A DNA stretch of 39,785 nt from Arcobacter sp. 31_11_sub10_T18. GTDB lineage: Bacteria; Campylobacterota; Campylobacteria; Campylobacterales; Arcobacteraceae. The notes under the pieces were generated by a model. The model was not told the DNA's origin and did no database searches. It saw only the letters and a list, made by a program, of their open reading frames with translations. Both the position numbers and the translations under genes were made by a program. The stretch is from positions 1 through 39,785 of the forward strand of contig MAAG01000069.1 in the NCBI GenBank assembly GCA_002163065.1, read 5' to 3'. Below, in pieces: positions 29,722 to 38,989 of the stretch (position 1 is the stretch's first letter; each line of letters begins with the position of its first letter).

Positions 29722-31968
29722 TTATATCTCTTTTTTTCCATTAAATTGATTTTTATTAACGTTTTCAACAACACCCAATGCAATTTTATTGGTATCCATT
29801 GAAATAGCGTTTGTTTTATCAGCAACAGAAGCATTACCTTGTGTAAATTGGTCAAGATTATTAATGGTATCACTAATTTGATTCATTCCTAATGTTTGCT
29901 CTTTAGCAGCATCTGCCACATCATTAATCAGAAGATTAGTTTCATCAATTTTGGTTTCAAGTTCTTCAAACCCTTTAATCATCACTGAACTAATATCTTT
30001 ACCATTTTTAGCTTGTATAGTAGCAGACTCAACAAGCTCTTTAATTTCTTTTGCAGCATCTGCTGATCTACTAGCAAGATTTCTAACTTCTTGAGCAACA
30101 ACAGCAAAACCTTTACCCGCTTCACCTGCAGTTGCAGCTTCCACTGCAGCATTAAGAGAGAGAATATTGGTTTGGAAAGCAATTTGATCGATAACTGCGA
30201 TTGATTCATTAATGGTTTGAACTTTATCATTAATTTCTTCCATTGAAGCCACTGTTTTAATTGCCAGTTGTTTTCCTTCAGTTGAAGATTCTTTTGTATT
30301 AGAAGATAAAGCAAACATGTCTTGAGCTTTTTGACTTGTATGTTGAATATTTTCAGATATTTCAGTCACTGAAGCTGCAATCTCCTCTAAAGAAGCCGCT
30401 TGGTTCGTTGCACTTTCATTTAAAACATTTACACTCTGAGACAATTGAGACGAACTATTTTTTAGATTAATTCCATCATTTTGATTGTCCATCAACATTC
30501 CAGTAATCATTTCATTCATATTAATGATTTCACTTCCAATTTTACCACTAGTTTCTGGATCAAGTACTTTTCGAAAGTCTCTTTTTGCATAACTTTCTAA
30601 TACTGCACTTAAAGTATTAATATCTTTACCCACAAAGTTTTCCAAGTTATCCAACATATTATTAATCAAGTCTCTTAATTCATTTAAAGAAGTGGTACTA
30701 CATGTTACTTGAATTCTTTTTTCTAGTTGTCCCGCACTTACATCATTCACTACTTCTTTAACATTCTCAATTAAACAATTGTCTTCATTAATATGAGATT
30801 CAATATCTTCAATATTTTTATTAACCACATTGGCCATCTGACCAATTTCATCATTACTTTTAAGTTCAATTTTATTCACTGTATCTTTTGTTTTATTTAA
30901 ATACGCGAAAAAATCCAATAATCCATTTTGAAATTGCTCCAAAGGATTAGATACCACTTTATTAACAAGAACAAAGATGATTCCAATTAGAACCAAGGTT
31001 AAAACGATGGTTGCAATAATAAGATTGGATTCAACTTCTTCGGAAATTTGTAAAAACTCATGTTGTTTAGACCCAGCAACAATTGTCCATCCCCACTTCT
31101 CATAATGTGCATATGCAGCTACTCGTTCATGAGTTTCACCTTTGTCAACAAAATTATAATGAATAACTCCGTTTTTTTGTTTTAATATGGTTTTTGCAAA
31201 AAATTTACCATCGGCATCTTTTACTTTTGTTAAGTCTTTGCCTGTCATAGTTGGGTGTAATAGCAATTTACCATCATTGCCTAAAACAAAAATATATCCA
31301 GTTTTTCCAATTTTTACTTTTTTAAGTTTCTTTTTTAATGTTTCTAAACCCTCGGTAAAATCATATCCAATATAAAAAGTACCTACTATTTCATCTTTAC
31401 TGATAATTGGAGAATAAACAGATAAATAACTTTTACCTGCGATTTTCTCTAAACCAATAAACTTCTCTCTATTTTGAATCTTTTTATATTTTTCACTATT
31501 AACGTCAATAGTATCAACCAAAATTCTCTCACCATTTTCATCTTTTAAAGAAGAAGTGATTCGAACATAATTATCACCATCTTTTACAAAAAGAGCAGCT
31601 GCTGCTCCTGTCATATCAGTAAATCTATCAACAGGAATAAAGTCTTTATTCACTCGAGCAAAGCCGTCATATAAACCTAAAGTTTCCACACCATTAACTT
31701 TTACTCTTGGTGCATTTGCTTTTAGTCTTAAATTTCTAAATGATTTTTCAAAAACACTCATCAATTTTAAAGAACTATCTCTCAAAGAATCATCATAAAC
31801 TTCTGCTGTTTGCAAATAGTTCCCAACTTGAATTTGTAAGTTTGTTTCCAAGTCTCTAACGATACTTTTATTGATGTTTATAATCATCATTGTTGTAAAA
31901 ATTATCATCAGTGATAATATTGTGATTCCTATTAAAATAGAAAACTTTTTGTTGATTGAATTAATCAT
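29722..31968 (-). CDS. Cache-domain methyl-accepting chemotaxis protein
   Basis: 748 aa; N-terminal TM; Cache-like sensor (DGFARVNKDFIPVDRFTDMTGAAAALFV, KIGKTGYIFVLGNDGKLLLHP); HAMP; conserved MCP tip. Confidence 0.93.
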   Translation of the reverse strand: MINSINKKFSILIGITILSLMIIFTTMMIININKSIVRDLETNLQIQVGNYLQTAEVYDDSLRDSSLKLMSVFEKSFRNLRLKANAPRVKVNGVETLGLYDGFARVNKDFIPVDRFTDMTGAAAALFVKDGDNYVRITSSLKDENGERILVDTIDVNSEKYKKIQNREKFIGLEKIAGKSYLSVYSPIISKDEIVGTFYIGYDFTEGLETLKKKLKKVKIGKTGYIFVLGNDGKLLLHPTMTGKDLTKVKDADGKFFAKTILKQKNGVIHYNFVDKGETHERVAAYAHYEKWGWTIVAGSKQHEFLQISEEVESNLIIATIVLTLVLIGIIFVLVNKVVSNPLEQFQNGLLDFFAYLNKTKDTVNKIELKSNDEIGQMANVVNKNIEDIESHINEDNCLIENVKEVVNDVSAGQLEKRIQVTCSTTSLNELRDLINNMLDNLENFVGKDINTLSAVLESYAKRDFRKVLDPETSGKIGSEIINMNEMITGMLMDNQNDGINLKNSSSQLSQSVNVLNESATNQAASLEEIAASVTEISENIQHTSQKAQDMFALSSNTKESSTEGKQLAIKTVASMEEINDKVQTINESIAVIDQIAFQTNILSLNAAVEAATAGEAGKGFAVVAQEVRNLASRSADAAKEIKELVESATIQAKNGKDISSVMIKGFEELETKIDETNLLINDVADAAKEQTLGMNQISDTINNLDQFTQGNASVADKTNAISMDTNKIALGVVENVNKNQFNGKKEI

Positions 31969-31992
31969 TTAACTCTCCTTCATTAGTGTGGT

Positions 31993-32070
31993 ATTGTAGC
32001 ACAAAATCACTTATTTGTGACACTTAAATCACTAAGTAATCATTAAATAATCATTAAATAATTATACCTC
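31993..32070 (-). promoter_or_regulatory. 11-bp-phased repeat array upstream of the Cache MCP gene, with -10-like TACAAT
   Basis: AATCAYTNANT-like units at 32005, 32027, 32038, 32049 and 32060 (AATTATACCTC, weaker); -10 candidate at 31993-31998 on the minus strand. Confidence 0.55.
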
Positions 32071-32129
32071 TTATAACTTTTAAATAAATTCAAGTATAAT
32101 GATTAGATTTTTTTTTAAAGGACATTATT

Positions 32130-32756
32130 TTGGATTATATTAACCTTTCAATATTAGCAGTATTTATACCCACATTCTTTTTTGTATCCCTAACTCCTGG
32201 AATGTGTATGACACTATCTTTAAGTATGGGAATGAGTATTGGACTTAAAAAAACTCTTTTTATGATGTATGGAGAATTATTTGGCGTTGCATTAGTAGCC
32301 ACTGCTTCAGTAATTGGAGTTGCCACTATTATGTTGCAATACCCTCAAGTATTTGTTGTACTTAAGTATGGTGGAGGTATTTATCTTTCTTATCTTGGAA
32401 TTTCAATGTGGTTATCAAGGGGTAAAATGGCCCTAAATTTAGAGAAATGTGCATATGACATTTCAAATAAAAACTTAGCAATGCAAGGTTTTGTAACCGC
32501 TATTGCAAACCCAAAAGGCTGGGCATTTTTCATAGCACTTCTTCCACCTTTTATTAATGATAAGCTGGATCTGACTCCCCAGCTCTCTATTTTATTATTT
32601 TTTATTTTACTCTTGGAATTTATTTGTCTAATTATTTATGCAAGTGGTGGAAGTACCTTGAGAAAACTACTTCAAAACTCCTCAAACGTGAGATTATTAA
32701 ATAAAATTGCAGGTTCAATGATGATTGGAGTAGGAATCTGGTTGGCACTGTCTTAA
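32130..32756 (+). CDS. LysE/RhtB-family amino acid exporter
   Basis: 208 aa; FVSLTPGMCMTLSLSMGMSIGLKKT; KYGGGIYLSYLGISMW; ANPKGWAFF; TTG start with upstream AAAGGA. Confidence 0.9.
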   Translation: MDYINLSILAVFIPTFFFVSLTPGMCMTLSLSMGMSIGLKKTLFMMYGELFGVALVATASVIGVATIMLQYPQVFVVLKYGGGIYLSYLGISMWLSRGKMALNLEKCAYDISNKNLAMQGFVTAIANPKGWAFFIALLPPFINDKLDLTPQLSILLFFILLLEFICLIIYASGGSTLRKLLQNSSNVRLLNKIAGSMMIGVGIWLALS

Positions 32757-32798
32757 AAAGATACTAACAATACTAATGTTTAGAAGTTAACTGTATAA

Positions 32799-32829
32799 TT
32801 TAAGGGAAATATATATTCATCCCTTAAAT
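32799..32829. terminator. Bidirectional hairpin between convergent lysE-like gene and sdaA
   Basis: TTTAAGGG-aaatatatattcat-CCCTTAAA. Confidence 0.65.
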
Positions 32830-32847
32830 TTTAAAATATACTAGCTA

Positions 32848-34236
32848 TTAACATTCAATTGTATTAACAGCCAATCCACCTGTAGAGGTTTCTTTATATT
32901 TGGTCATCATATCTTTTCCAGTTATAAACATAGTCTTAATGACACTGTCTAATGAAACATAATGATGTCCATCTCCATTAATAGCCATACGTGCAGCATT
33001 TACAGCTTTCATTGATGCCATGGCATTTCTTTCAATACAAGGAATTTGAACCAATCCACCAATAGGGTCACACGTAAGTCCTAGATTATGCTCCATTCCA
33101 ATTTCTGCTGCATTCTCGATTTGATCAATGCTTCCACCCATATACTCTGCAAGTGCACCAGCAGCCATTGAACAAGCAACTCCCACTTCACCTTGACATC
33201 CAACATCAGCACCAGAAATGGATGCATTTTTTTGGTATAGTGTCCCAATGGCACCAGCGGTGAGTAAAAAGTTAAAAATACTTTCTTCATCAAATTCTTG
33301 TAAGTTTTTATTTAAAAATCGATTCATATAATGAATAACAGCAGGAACAATTCCAGCTGCCCCATTGGTTGGAGCAGTAACAACTCTTCCCCCACAGGCA
33401 TTTTGTTCATTGACAGCCAAGGCATATAAATCAATCCAATCCATTACTTCTAAGGGGTCAACCATAGAAAAGTTTTGTTTAGAGCTTAGTTTTTCATACA
33501 ATTTGTGAGCTCGCCGTGGAACATTTAACCCTCCAGGCATAATGCCCTCATGTTTAATTCCCTCTTTAACGCAAGTATGCATCACGTCCCAGATCTCTCT
33601 TAGGTTTTGTTTTATTTCATCTTCGCTTCGAACTGCTTTTTCATTTTCCATCACAAGCTGAGAGATTTTTAATGAATGTTTTTTACAAAGGTCCATTAAT
33701 TCATCTGCACTGCTAAAAGGATAAGGAACTTCAACAGTAGTAGTGGTTTCTTTTTTATCAATATCGTCTTCAGATATAACAAATCCTCCACCAATTGAAT
33801 AATATGTTTTATCAAAAAAAGGCTTATCATTTGAATCATATACTGTTAAAGTCATGGCATTAGAATGATAGGGTAAAAACTTGCTTGTATGTAATACCAG
33901 TTGGGTATCATAGTCAAAATCAATGAACTTTTCTTCCATTAATTTAATCTTTTTACTCTTTTTTATCTCTTCTACCATTTCATCAACACTATTGGTATCA
34001 ACAGTCTTTGGTGTTTTTCCAAGTAAACCAATTAAAACCGCTTTATCGCTGGCATGTCCAATACCAGTTGCAGCCAAAGAACCATAAAAATCAATTTTTA
34101 TTTTTTCGATTTTTTCCAATAAATTATTGTTTTTAATTTCTTTCAAAAACTCATTAGAAATAATCATAGGTCCAACCGTATGTGAACTTGATGGGCCAAT
34201 GCCAATTTTAAATATGTCAAATATACTAGTAGTCAA
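32848..34236 (-). CDS. sdaA: L-serine ammonia-lyase (iron-sulfur, single chain)
   Basis: 462 aa; [62 protein letters not shown] start. Confidence 0.95.
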   Translation of the reverse strand: MTTSIFDIFKIGIGPSSSHTVGPMIISNEFLKEIKNNNLLEKIEKIKIDFYGSLAATGIGHASDKAVLIGLLGKTPKTVDTNSVDEMVEEIKKSKKIKLMEEKFIDFDYDTQLVLHTSKFLPYHSNAMTLTVYDSNDKPFFDKTYYSIGGGFVISEDDIDKKETTTTVEVPYPFSSADELMDLCKKHSLKISQLVMENEKAVRSEDEIKQNLREIWDVMHTCVKEGIKHEGIMPGGLNVPRRAHKLYEKLSSKQNFSMVDPLEVMDWIDLYALAVNEQNACGGRVVTAPTNGAAGIVPAVIHYMNRFLNKNLQEFDEESIFNFLLTAGAIGTLYQKNASISGADVGCQGEVGVACSMAAGALAEYMGGSIDQIENAAEIGMEHNLGLTCDPIGGLVQIPCIERNAMASMKAVNAARMAINGDGHHYVSLDSVIKTMFITGKDMMTKYKETSTGGLAVNTIEC

Positions 34237-34343
34237 GTGATGTCCTTTATATTGCGGAAGTTATTAAGTGTAAGATAAAATAGTGGTACAAAAGTATCAA
34301 AAATTATGTATTTTTAATATAAGTAAATAATACTAATTTTGCT

Positions 34344-34374
34344 AATTAAAGTTGATGGGGAATCAACTTCAATT
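34344..34374 (-). terminator. Hairpin downstream of the aap operon
   Basis: AATTaAAGTTGA-tggggaa-TCAACTTcAATT. Confidence 0.6.
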
Positions 34375-34391
34375 AACAAATAAAAACCAGA

Positions 34392-35138
34392 CTAATGGTC
34401 TAGAATTTGTTCTAAGAATAGTTTTAATCTATCAGATTGAGGATTATCAAAAAACTCATGAGGTGTGTTTTCTTCTACAATTTGACCTGCATCCATAAAA
34501 ATTACTCTATCAGCAACTTTTTTTGCAAATCCCATTTCATGAGTAACACAAACCATAGTAATACCTTCATCTGCCAATTCACTCATAACATCAAGAACTT
34601 CACCAATCATTTCTGGATCTAGTGCTGATGTTGGTTCATCAAATAACATAATTTCAGGGTTCATACATAAACATCTTGCAATCGCAACACGTTGCTGTTG
34701 CCCACCTGATAATTGGTTGGGATACTTATCTGCTTGATCTGCAATTTTTACTCTTTCTAAAAAGTGCATTGCAGTTTTTATAGCTTCTTTTCTAGAAATC
34801 CCGCTAACCCAAGTTGGAGATAATATTAGGTTTTCTAAAATTGATAAATGAGGGAAAAGGTTAAAGTGTTGAAATACCATTCCAACATGTTTTCTAACTT
34901 CAATAATTCTTTTCACATCTTCAGTTAGTTCCAATCCGTTAACAATAATTTGTCCCTCTTGAAAAGGTTCAAGTCTGTTAATACATCTAATTGTAGTTGA
35001 CTTTCCAGACCCAGAAGGTCCACAAATTACAATTCTTTCACCTTTTTTAACTTTTAAATTAACGTCTTTTAAAACATGAAAGTCTCCATACCATTTGTTG
35101 ACTTCATTTAATTCTATCATATAATCTTGTGCGCTCAT
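34392..35138 (-). CDS. aapP: Polar amino acid ABC transporter ATP-binding protein
   Basis: 248 aa; Walker [42 protein letters not shown]. Confidence 0.93.
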   Translation of the reverse strand: MSAQDYMIELNEVNKWYGDFHVLKDVNLKVKKGERIVICGPSGSGKSTTIRCINRLEPFQEGQIIVNGLELTEDVKRIIEVRKHVGMVFQHFNLFPHLSILENLILSPTWVSGISRKEAIKTAMHFLERVKIADQADKYPNQLSGGQQQRVAIARCLCMNPEIMLFDEPTSALDPEMIGEVLDVMSELADEGITMVCVTHEMGFAKKVADRVIFMDAGQIVEENTPHEFFDNPQSDRLKLFLEQILDH

Positions 35139-35223
35139 AAACTATCCTTTATTTTTCTCCAAAGTTTGTGTATCAAACTTTTGGTTCAAATAAGTAGAGT
35201 GAATTACTCTACTTATACTACTT

Positions 35224-36303
35224 TTATCTTTCTGTATTATACTTTGTTGCTACTGATTGAGCATATTTAGACATACTAAAACAAATTACCCAATATATCA
35301 TCGTGACAAATACATAACCTTCTGTTTCAAAACCTAACCAATTGGTGTCTTTACTTGTTAAGTTAACCATGGCCAGGACATCAAATAATCCAATAATCAA
35401 AATCAAGGTTGTATCTTTAAATAATGAAATAAATGAACCAACAAGATTTGGAATAGATATTTTTAAAGCCTGTGGTAAAATAATCAGACCCATCTTTTTC
35501 CAATACGTTAATCCCAATGAATCAGCTGCTTCATATTGTCCTGTAGGAATTGCTTGTAATCCACCACGAACAACTTCAGCTATATATGCTGCTTGGAATA
35601 AAGTAATACCAATTAGTGCTCTTAACAGTTTGTTAAAATCCATTCCTTCTGGGAAAAATAGTGGTAAAATAACTGATGACATAAATAATAAAGTAATCAA
35701 AGGAACACCACGAATAAACTCAATATATCCAATACTAATACTTCTAATAATTGGCATATGAGATTGTCGACCCAGTGCAAATATAACTCCAATTGGAAAA
35801 GATGCAATAATACCAACTGAAGCCACTAGAATAGTTAACATTAAACCACCCCATTTTTCAGTCTCAACATGTTCTAATCCAAAAATACCACCAGAAACAA
35901 GGTAGAAAGTAATCACAGGGAAAGCAAGAATAATTGCTACTCTAGCTCTGGTATTATTAATTTTATTAAAAGCATATACAGCTACTAATAAAAGAATGAT
36001 AACTGAATTTGGTCTCCAGTATTCTTCAGGAGGATAAAATCCATACATAAATAAATTAAACTTTTCAGCAATAAAAATCCAACGTGCACCATTATTTACA
36101 ATTTCTTCTTTAGTACCTGACCATGTTGCATCAAATATCATCCAATCCAATAATGGAGGAATCGTGATATACATAAGATAAAACGAAAATAGTGTTAAAA
36201 TTGAACTCAAAATTGATTTGAATAAATTTTCTTTGGCCCAATGAATTGGTCCTTTTGTATTTGAAGGAGCTTCTCTTGCTTCTAATTTTCCATAAATAGC
36301 CAT
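35224..36303 (-). CDS. aapM: Amino acid ABC transporter permease
   Basis: 359 aa; YIEFIRGVPLITLLFM; AAYIAEVVRGGLQAIPTGQYEAADSLGL. Confidence 0.92.
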   Translation of the reverse strand: MAIYGKLEAREAPSNTKGPIHWAKENLFKSILSSILTLFSFYLMYITIPPLLDWMIFDATWSGTKEEIVNNGARWIFIAEKFNLFMYGFYPPEEYWRPNSVIILLLVAVYAFNKINNTRARVAIILAFPVITFYLVSGGIFGLEHVETEKWGGLMLTILVASVGIIASFPIGVIFALGRQSHMPIIRSISIGYIEFIRGVPLITLLFMSSVILPLFFPEGMDFNKLLRALIGITLFQAAYIAEVVRGGLQAIPTGQYEAADSLGLTYWKKMGLIILPQALKISIPNLVGSFISLFKDTTLILIIGLFDVLAMVNLTSKDTNWLGFETEGYVFVTMIYWVICFSMSKYAQSVATKYNTER

Positions 36304-37487
36304 TATCGCCCCTTAATTTGCATTCTAGCATTGATGAAGTTCATAAACATAGAAATAGTAATACTCATTGTTAAATAAACCGCCATGGTCATTAAAATAA
36401 TCTCAATTGCTTGCCCCACTTGATTCAGTGAAGTTCCAGCAAATAATGTAACCAACTCAGGATATCCAATGGCTGTTGCTAAAGATGAGTTCTTTGCTAA
36501 GTTAAGATACTGGTTAATAACAGGTGGGATAATAACTCTTAATGCTTGAGGAAGTACTACTTTTTTAAGTACTGTACTTTCTTTTAAACCAAGTGCATAT
36601 GCTGCTTCTTTTTGACCTTTTGGTACGGCTTCAATACCTGCTCGCACTGCTTCAGCAATATAAGTTGCAGTATAAATACTTAAAGCAAATGTAAGTGCCA
36701 TAAATTCAGGAATAACATTTAATCCACCAACAAAGTTAAATCCTTTTAGTACAGTTGGCTCCAATGTTGAAGGAGATCCAACAATAAAAAACACTAAAAC
36801 TGGTGTTACTATAATCATCGCTGTAGATACCCAAAATACAGGATATTCTTCTCCTGTTTCGTCATGTCTTTTTTTGGCCCAATTTGCAAGATAAATTACT
36901 CCTGCTATTGCTAACACAAATGCTGCAACTACCCATATAAATCCACTCTCTAATAGTGGTTTAGGCATAAGTAACCCACGATTATTTAAATAAATGGAGT
37001 CAAAAAAAGATATACTCTGTCTTGGTCCTGGTAATGCTGCTAAAACAACGTTGTACCAAAATAAAATTTGTAGAAGAATAGGAATATTTCTAAAAGTCTC
37101 TACATACACCATACAAAGTTTAGATACCATAAAGTTTGATGATAATCTTCCAATACCAACCAATAGTCCAATAATTGATGAAAGTACAATTCCAACAAAA
37201 GATACTAAGACTGTATTAATTAAACCTACTATAAATACTCTCCCATGAGTATCTGATTCATCATACTCAATTAAAGATTGAGTAATTCCAAAACCTGCTT
37301 CTGAACTTAAAAAGTCAAAACCAGTCGTAATACCACGTTTTTCAATGTTTTCAAACATATTTCCAATCATGAAATATACAAAAAAAGCAATTGAGGCAAG
37401 GGCTAAGATTTGATAGATAACCGCTCTAGTTTCTGGATTATTATAAAATGCAACAGAAGTTTCTGAGGGTCTAGTTTTATTCTTCAT
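36303..37487 (-). CDS. aapQ: Amino acid ABC transporter permease
   Basis: 394 aa; YVETFRNIPILLQILFWY; TYIAEAVRAGIEAVPKGQKEAAYALGL; shares one base with aapM. Confidence 0.92.
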   Translation of the reverse strand: MKNKTRPSETSVAFYNNPETRAVIYQILALASIAFFVYFMIGNMFENIEKRGITTGFDFLSSEAGFGITQSLIEYDESDTHGRVFIVGLINTVLVSFVGIVLSSIIGLLVGIGRLSSNFMVSKLCMVYVETFRNIPILLQILFWYNVVLAALPGPRQSISFFDSIYLNNRGLLMPKPLLESGFIWVVAAFVLAIAGVIYLANWAKKRHDETGEEYPVFWVSTAMIIVTPVLVFFIVGSPSTLEPTVLKGFNFVGGLNVIPEFMALTFALSIYTATYIAEAVRAGIEAVPKGQKEAAYALGLKESTVLKKVVLPQALRVIIPPVINQYLNLAKNSSLATAIGYPELVTLFAGTSLNQVGQAIEIILMTMAVYLTMSITISMFMNFINARMQIKGR

Positions 37488-37498
37488 ATTTTTACCTT

Positions 37499-37528
37499 AA
37501 AAAAAAAGGGGATTAAATCCCCTTTTTA
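37499..37528 (-). terminator. Intercistronic hairpin/attenuator between aapJ and aapQ
   Basis: AAAAAGGGGATTTAATCCCCTTTTTTT on the minus strand. Confidence 0.75.
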
Positions 37529-37560
37529 AGTTTCTTATATTAAATTAATATAAAATGTGA

Positions 37561-38577
37561 CTATCTTACTGGAGCTCCGTATTGAATCCCACCTTTGTTC
37601 CATAAGTTATTTAAACCTCTGTCAATTTTAAGAGCAGAATCTTTACCAACGTTTCTAGCGAAAGACTCACCGTAGTTACCTACGTTTTTAATAATATTAT
37701 AAGCCCATTTAGCATCTAAACCTAAGTTAGCGCCAGCTTTACCTTGGTTACCTAATAATCTTTTAATACTTGGGTTAGCACTTTTTAACATAGCATCTAC
37801 GTTACCAGAGTTAACACCTAATTCTTCAGCATTTAACATTGCAATGTGAGTCCATTTAACAACATTAAACCAAGCATCATCACCTTGTCTTACAACAGGT
37901 CCTAATGGTTCTTTAGAAATGATTTCTGGAAGTACTTTAACTTTACTAGGATCTTTAACTGATAAAACTAGTCCATATAATTGAGAAGCATCTGAAGTTA
38001 CAACATCACAACGACCAGCTTTGAAACCTTCAATTGTTTGAGAAGATGTATCATAAGTAACTGATTTATAAGTCATTTTGTTAGCTTTAAAGTAATCTGT
38101 TAAGTTAAGTTCAGTAGTTGTTCCTGCTTGAATACAAAAAGTTGCACCATCAAGTTCTAAAGCTGAGTTAACCCCAATACTTTTGTTTACTAAGAAACCT
38201 TGTCCATCATAGTAGTTAACACCAGCAAAGTTTAAACCTAATGAAGTATCTCTAGTTGCAGTCCATGTAGTTGCTCTAGATAAGAAATCAATTTCACCAC
38301 TTTGAAGTGCTGTAAATCTTTCTTTAGCAGTTAGAGGAACATATTTAACTTTAGAAGCATCACCAAGAACAGCAGAAGCAACAGCTCTACAAGTATCTAC
38401 ATCAATACCAGTCCATTTACCAGTTGAATCAGTTGCAGAAAATCCAGCAATACCAGTTGAAACACCACAAGTTAATACACCAGCTTCCTTAACTTTGTCA
38501 AGAGTACCAGCAGTAGCTACTGTTGCCATTAACGCAGCACCAGCTATTGATATAGAAGCAATTTTAGATATTTTCAT
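37561..38577 (-). CDS. aapJ: Polar amino acid ABC transporter periplasmic binding protein
   Basis: 338 aa; signal peptide; LTCGVSTGIAGFSATDSTGKWTGIDVDTCRAVASAVLGD. Confidence 0.93.
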   Translation of the reverse strand: MKISKIASISIAGAALMATVATAGTLDKVKEAGVLTCGVSTGIAGFSATDSTGKWTGIDVDTCRAVASAVLGDASKVKYVPLTAKERFTALQSGEIDFLSRATTWTATRDTSLGLNFAGVNYYDGQGFLVNKSIGVNSALELDGATFCIQAGTTTELNLTDYFKANKMTYKSVTYDTSSQTIEGFKAGRCDVVTSDASQLYGLVLSVKDPSKVKVLPEIISKEPLGPVVRQGDDAWFNVVKWTHIAMLNAEELGVNSGNVDAMLKSANPSIKRLLGNQGKAGANLGLDAKWAYNIIKNVGNYGESFARNVGKDSALKIDRGLNNLWNKGGIQYGAPVR

Positions 38578-38643
38578 TTTTAATCTCCTTCAGATTAGTT
38601 TTTTCAGCTTTTTTATTTTTTAAATAAATAAACTCATGACGAA

Positions 38644-38729
38644 AGTATAAAAGAGTAAAGTAGCATTAAAGTAGCATTTTGAAAAGAATTGCAAAAATAA
38701 GTGACACAAAAATTACATAAAAGTCACAA
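38644..38729 (-). promoter_or_regulatory. 11-bp tandem-repeat operator array and -10-like element upstream of aapJ
   Basis: Perfect TAAAGTAGCAT twice (38656-38666, 38667-38677); degenerate units at 38697-38729; minus-strand TATACT (38644-38649). Confidence 0.6.
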
Positions 38730-38989
38730 AATACCATTTTATGCACCTTCTAAAGAATTAAAGAATTTTAATATTTTTCAAATCTTTACAAATTGTTTCA
38801 AAATGGCACTTTTTTTTATGTTTCATTATGATATTATAATCACTTAAATACATCAGTATATAAGTAATGTAACTGGTTTACATTATTTTAAGCAAGACTA
38901 TAATGATTATATGATAGATTCATATGCAAAGTGTGACTTTCATGCTACTTTATGTAATTTAAAAATTCCAATAATCAAAAAGGAGTTAT

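Noticed and set aside
29982-30314. 110-aa minus-strand ORF within the MCP gene
   Set aside because: Alternate frame of the conserved MCP signalling region; Leu/Lys/Gln-rich.
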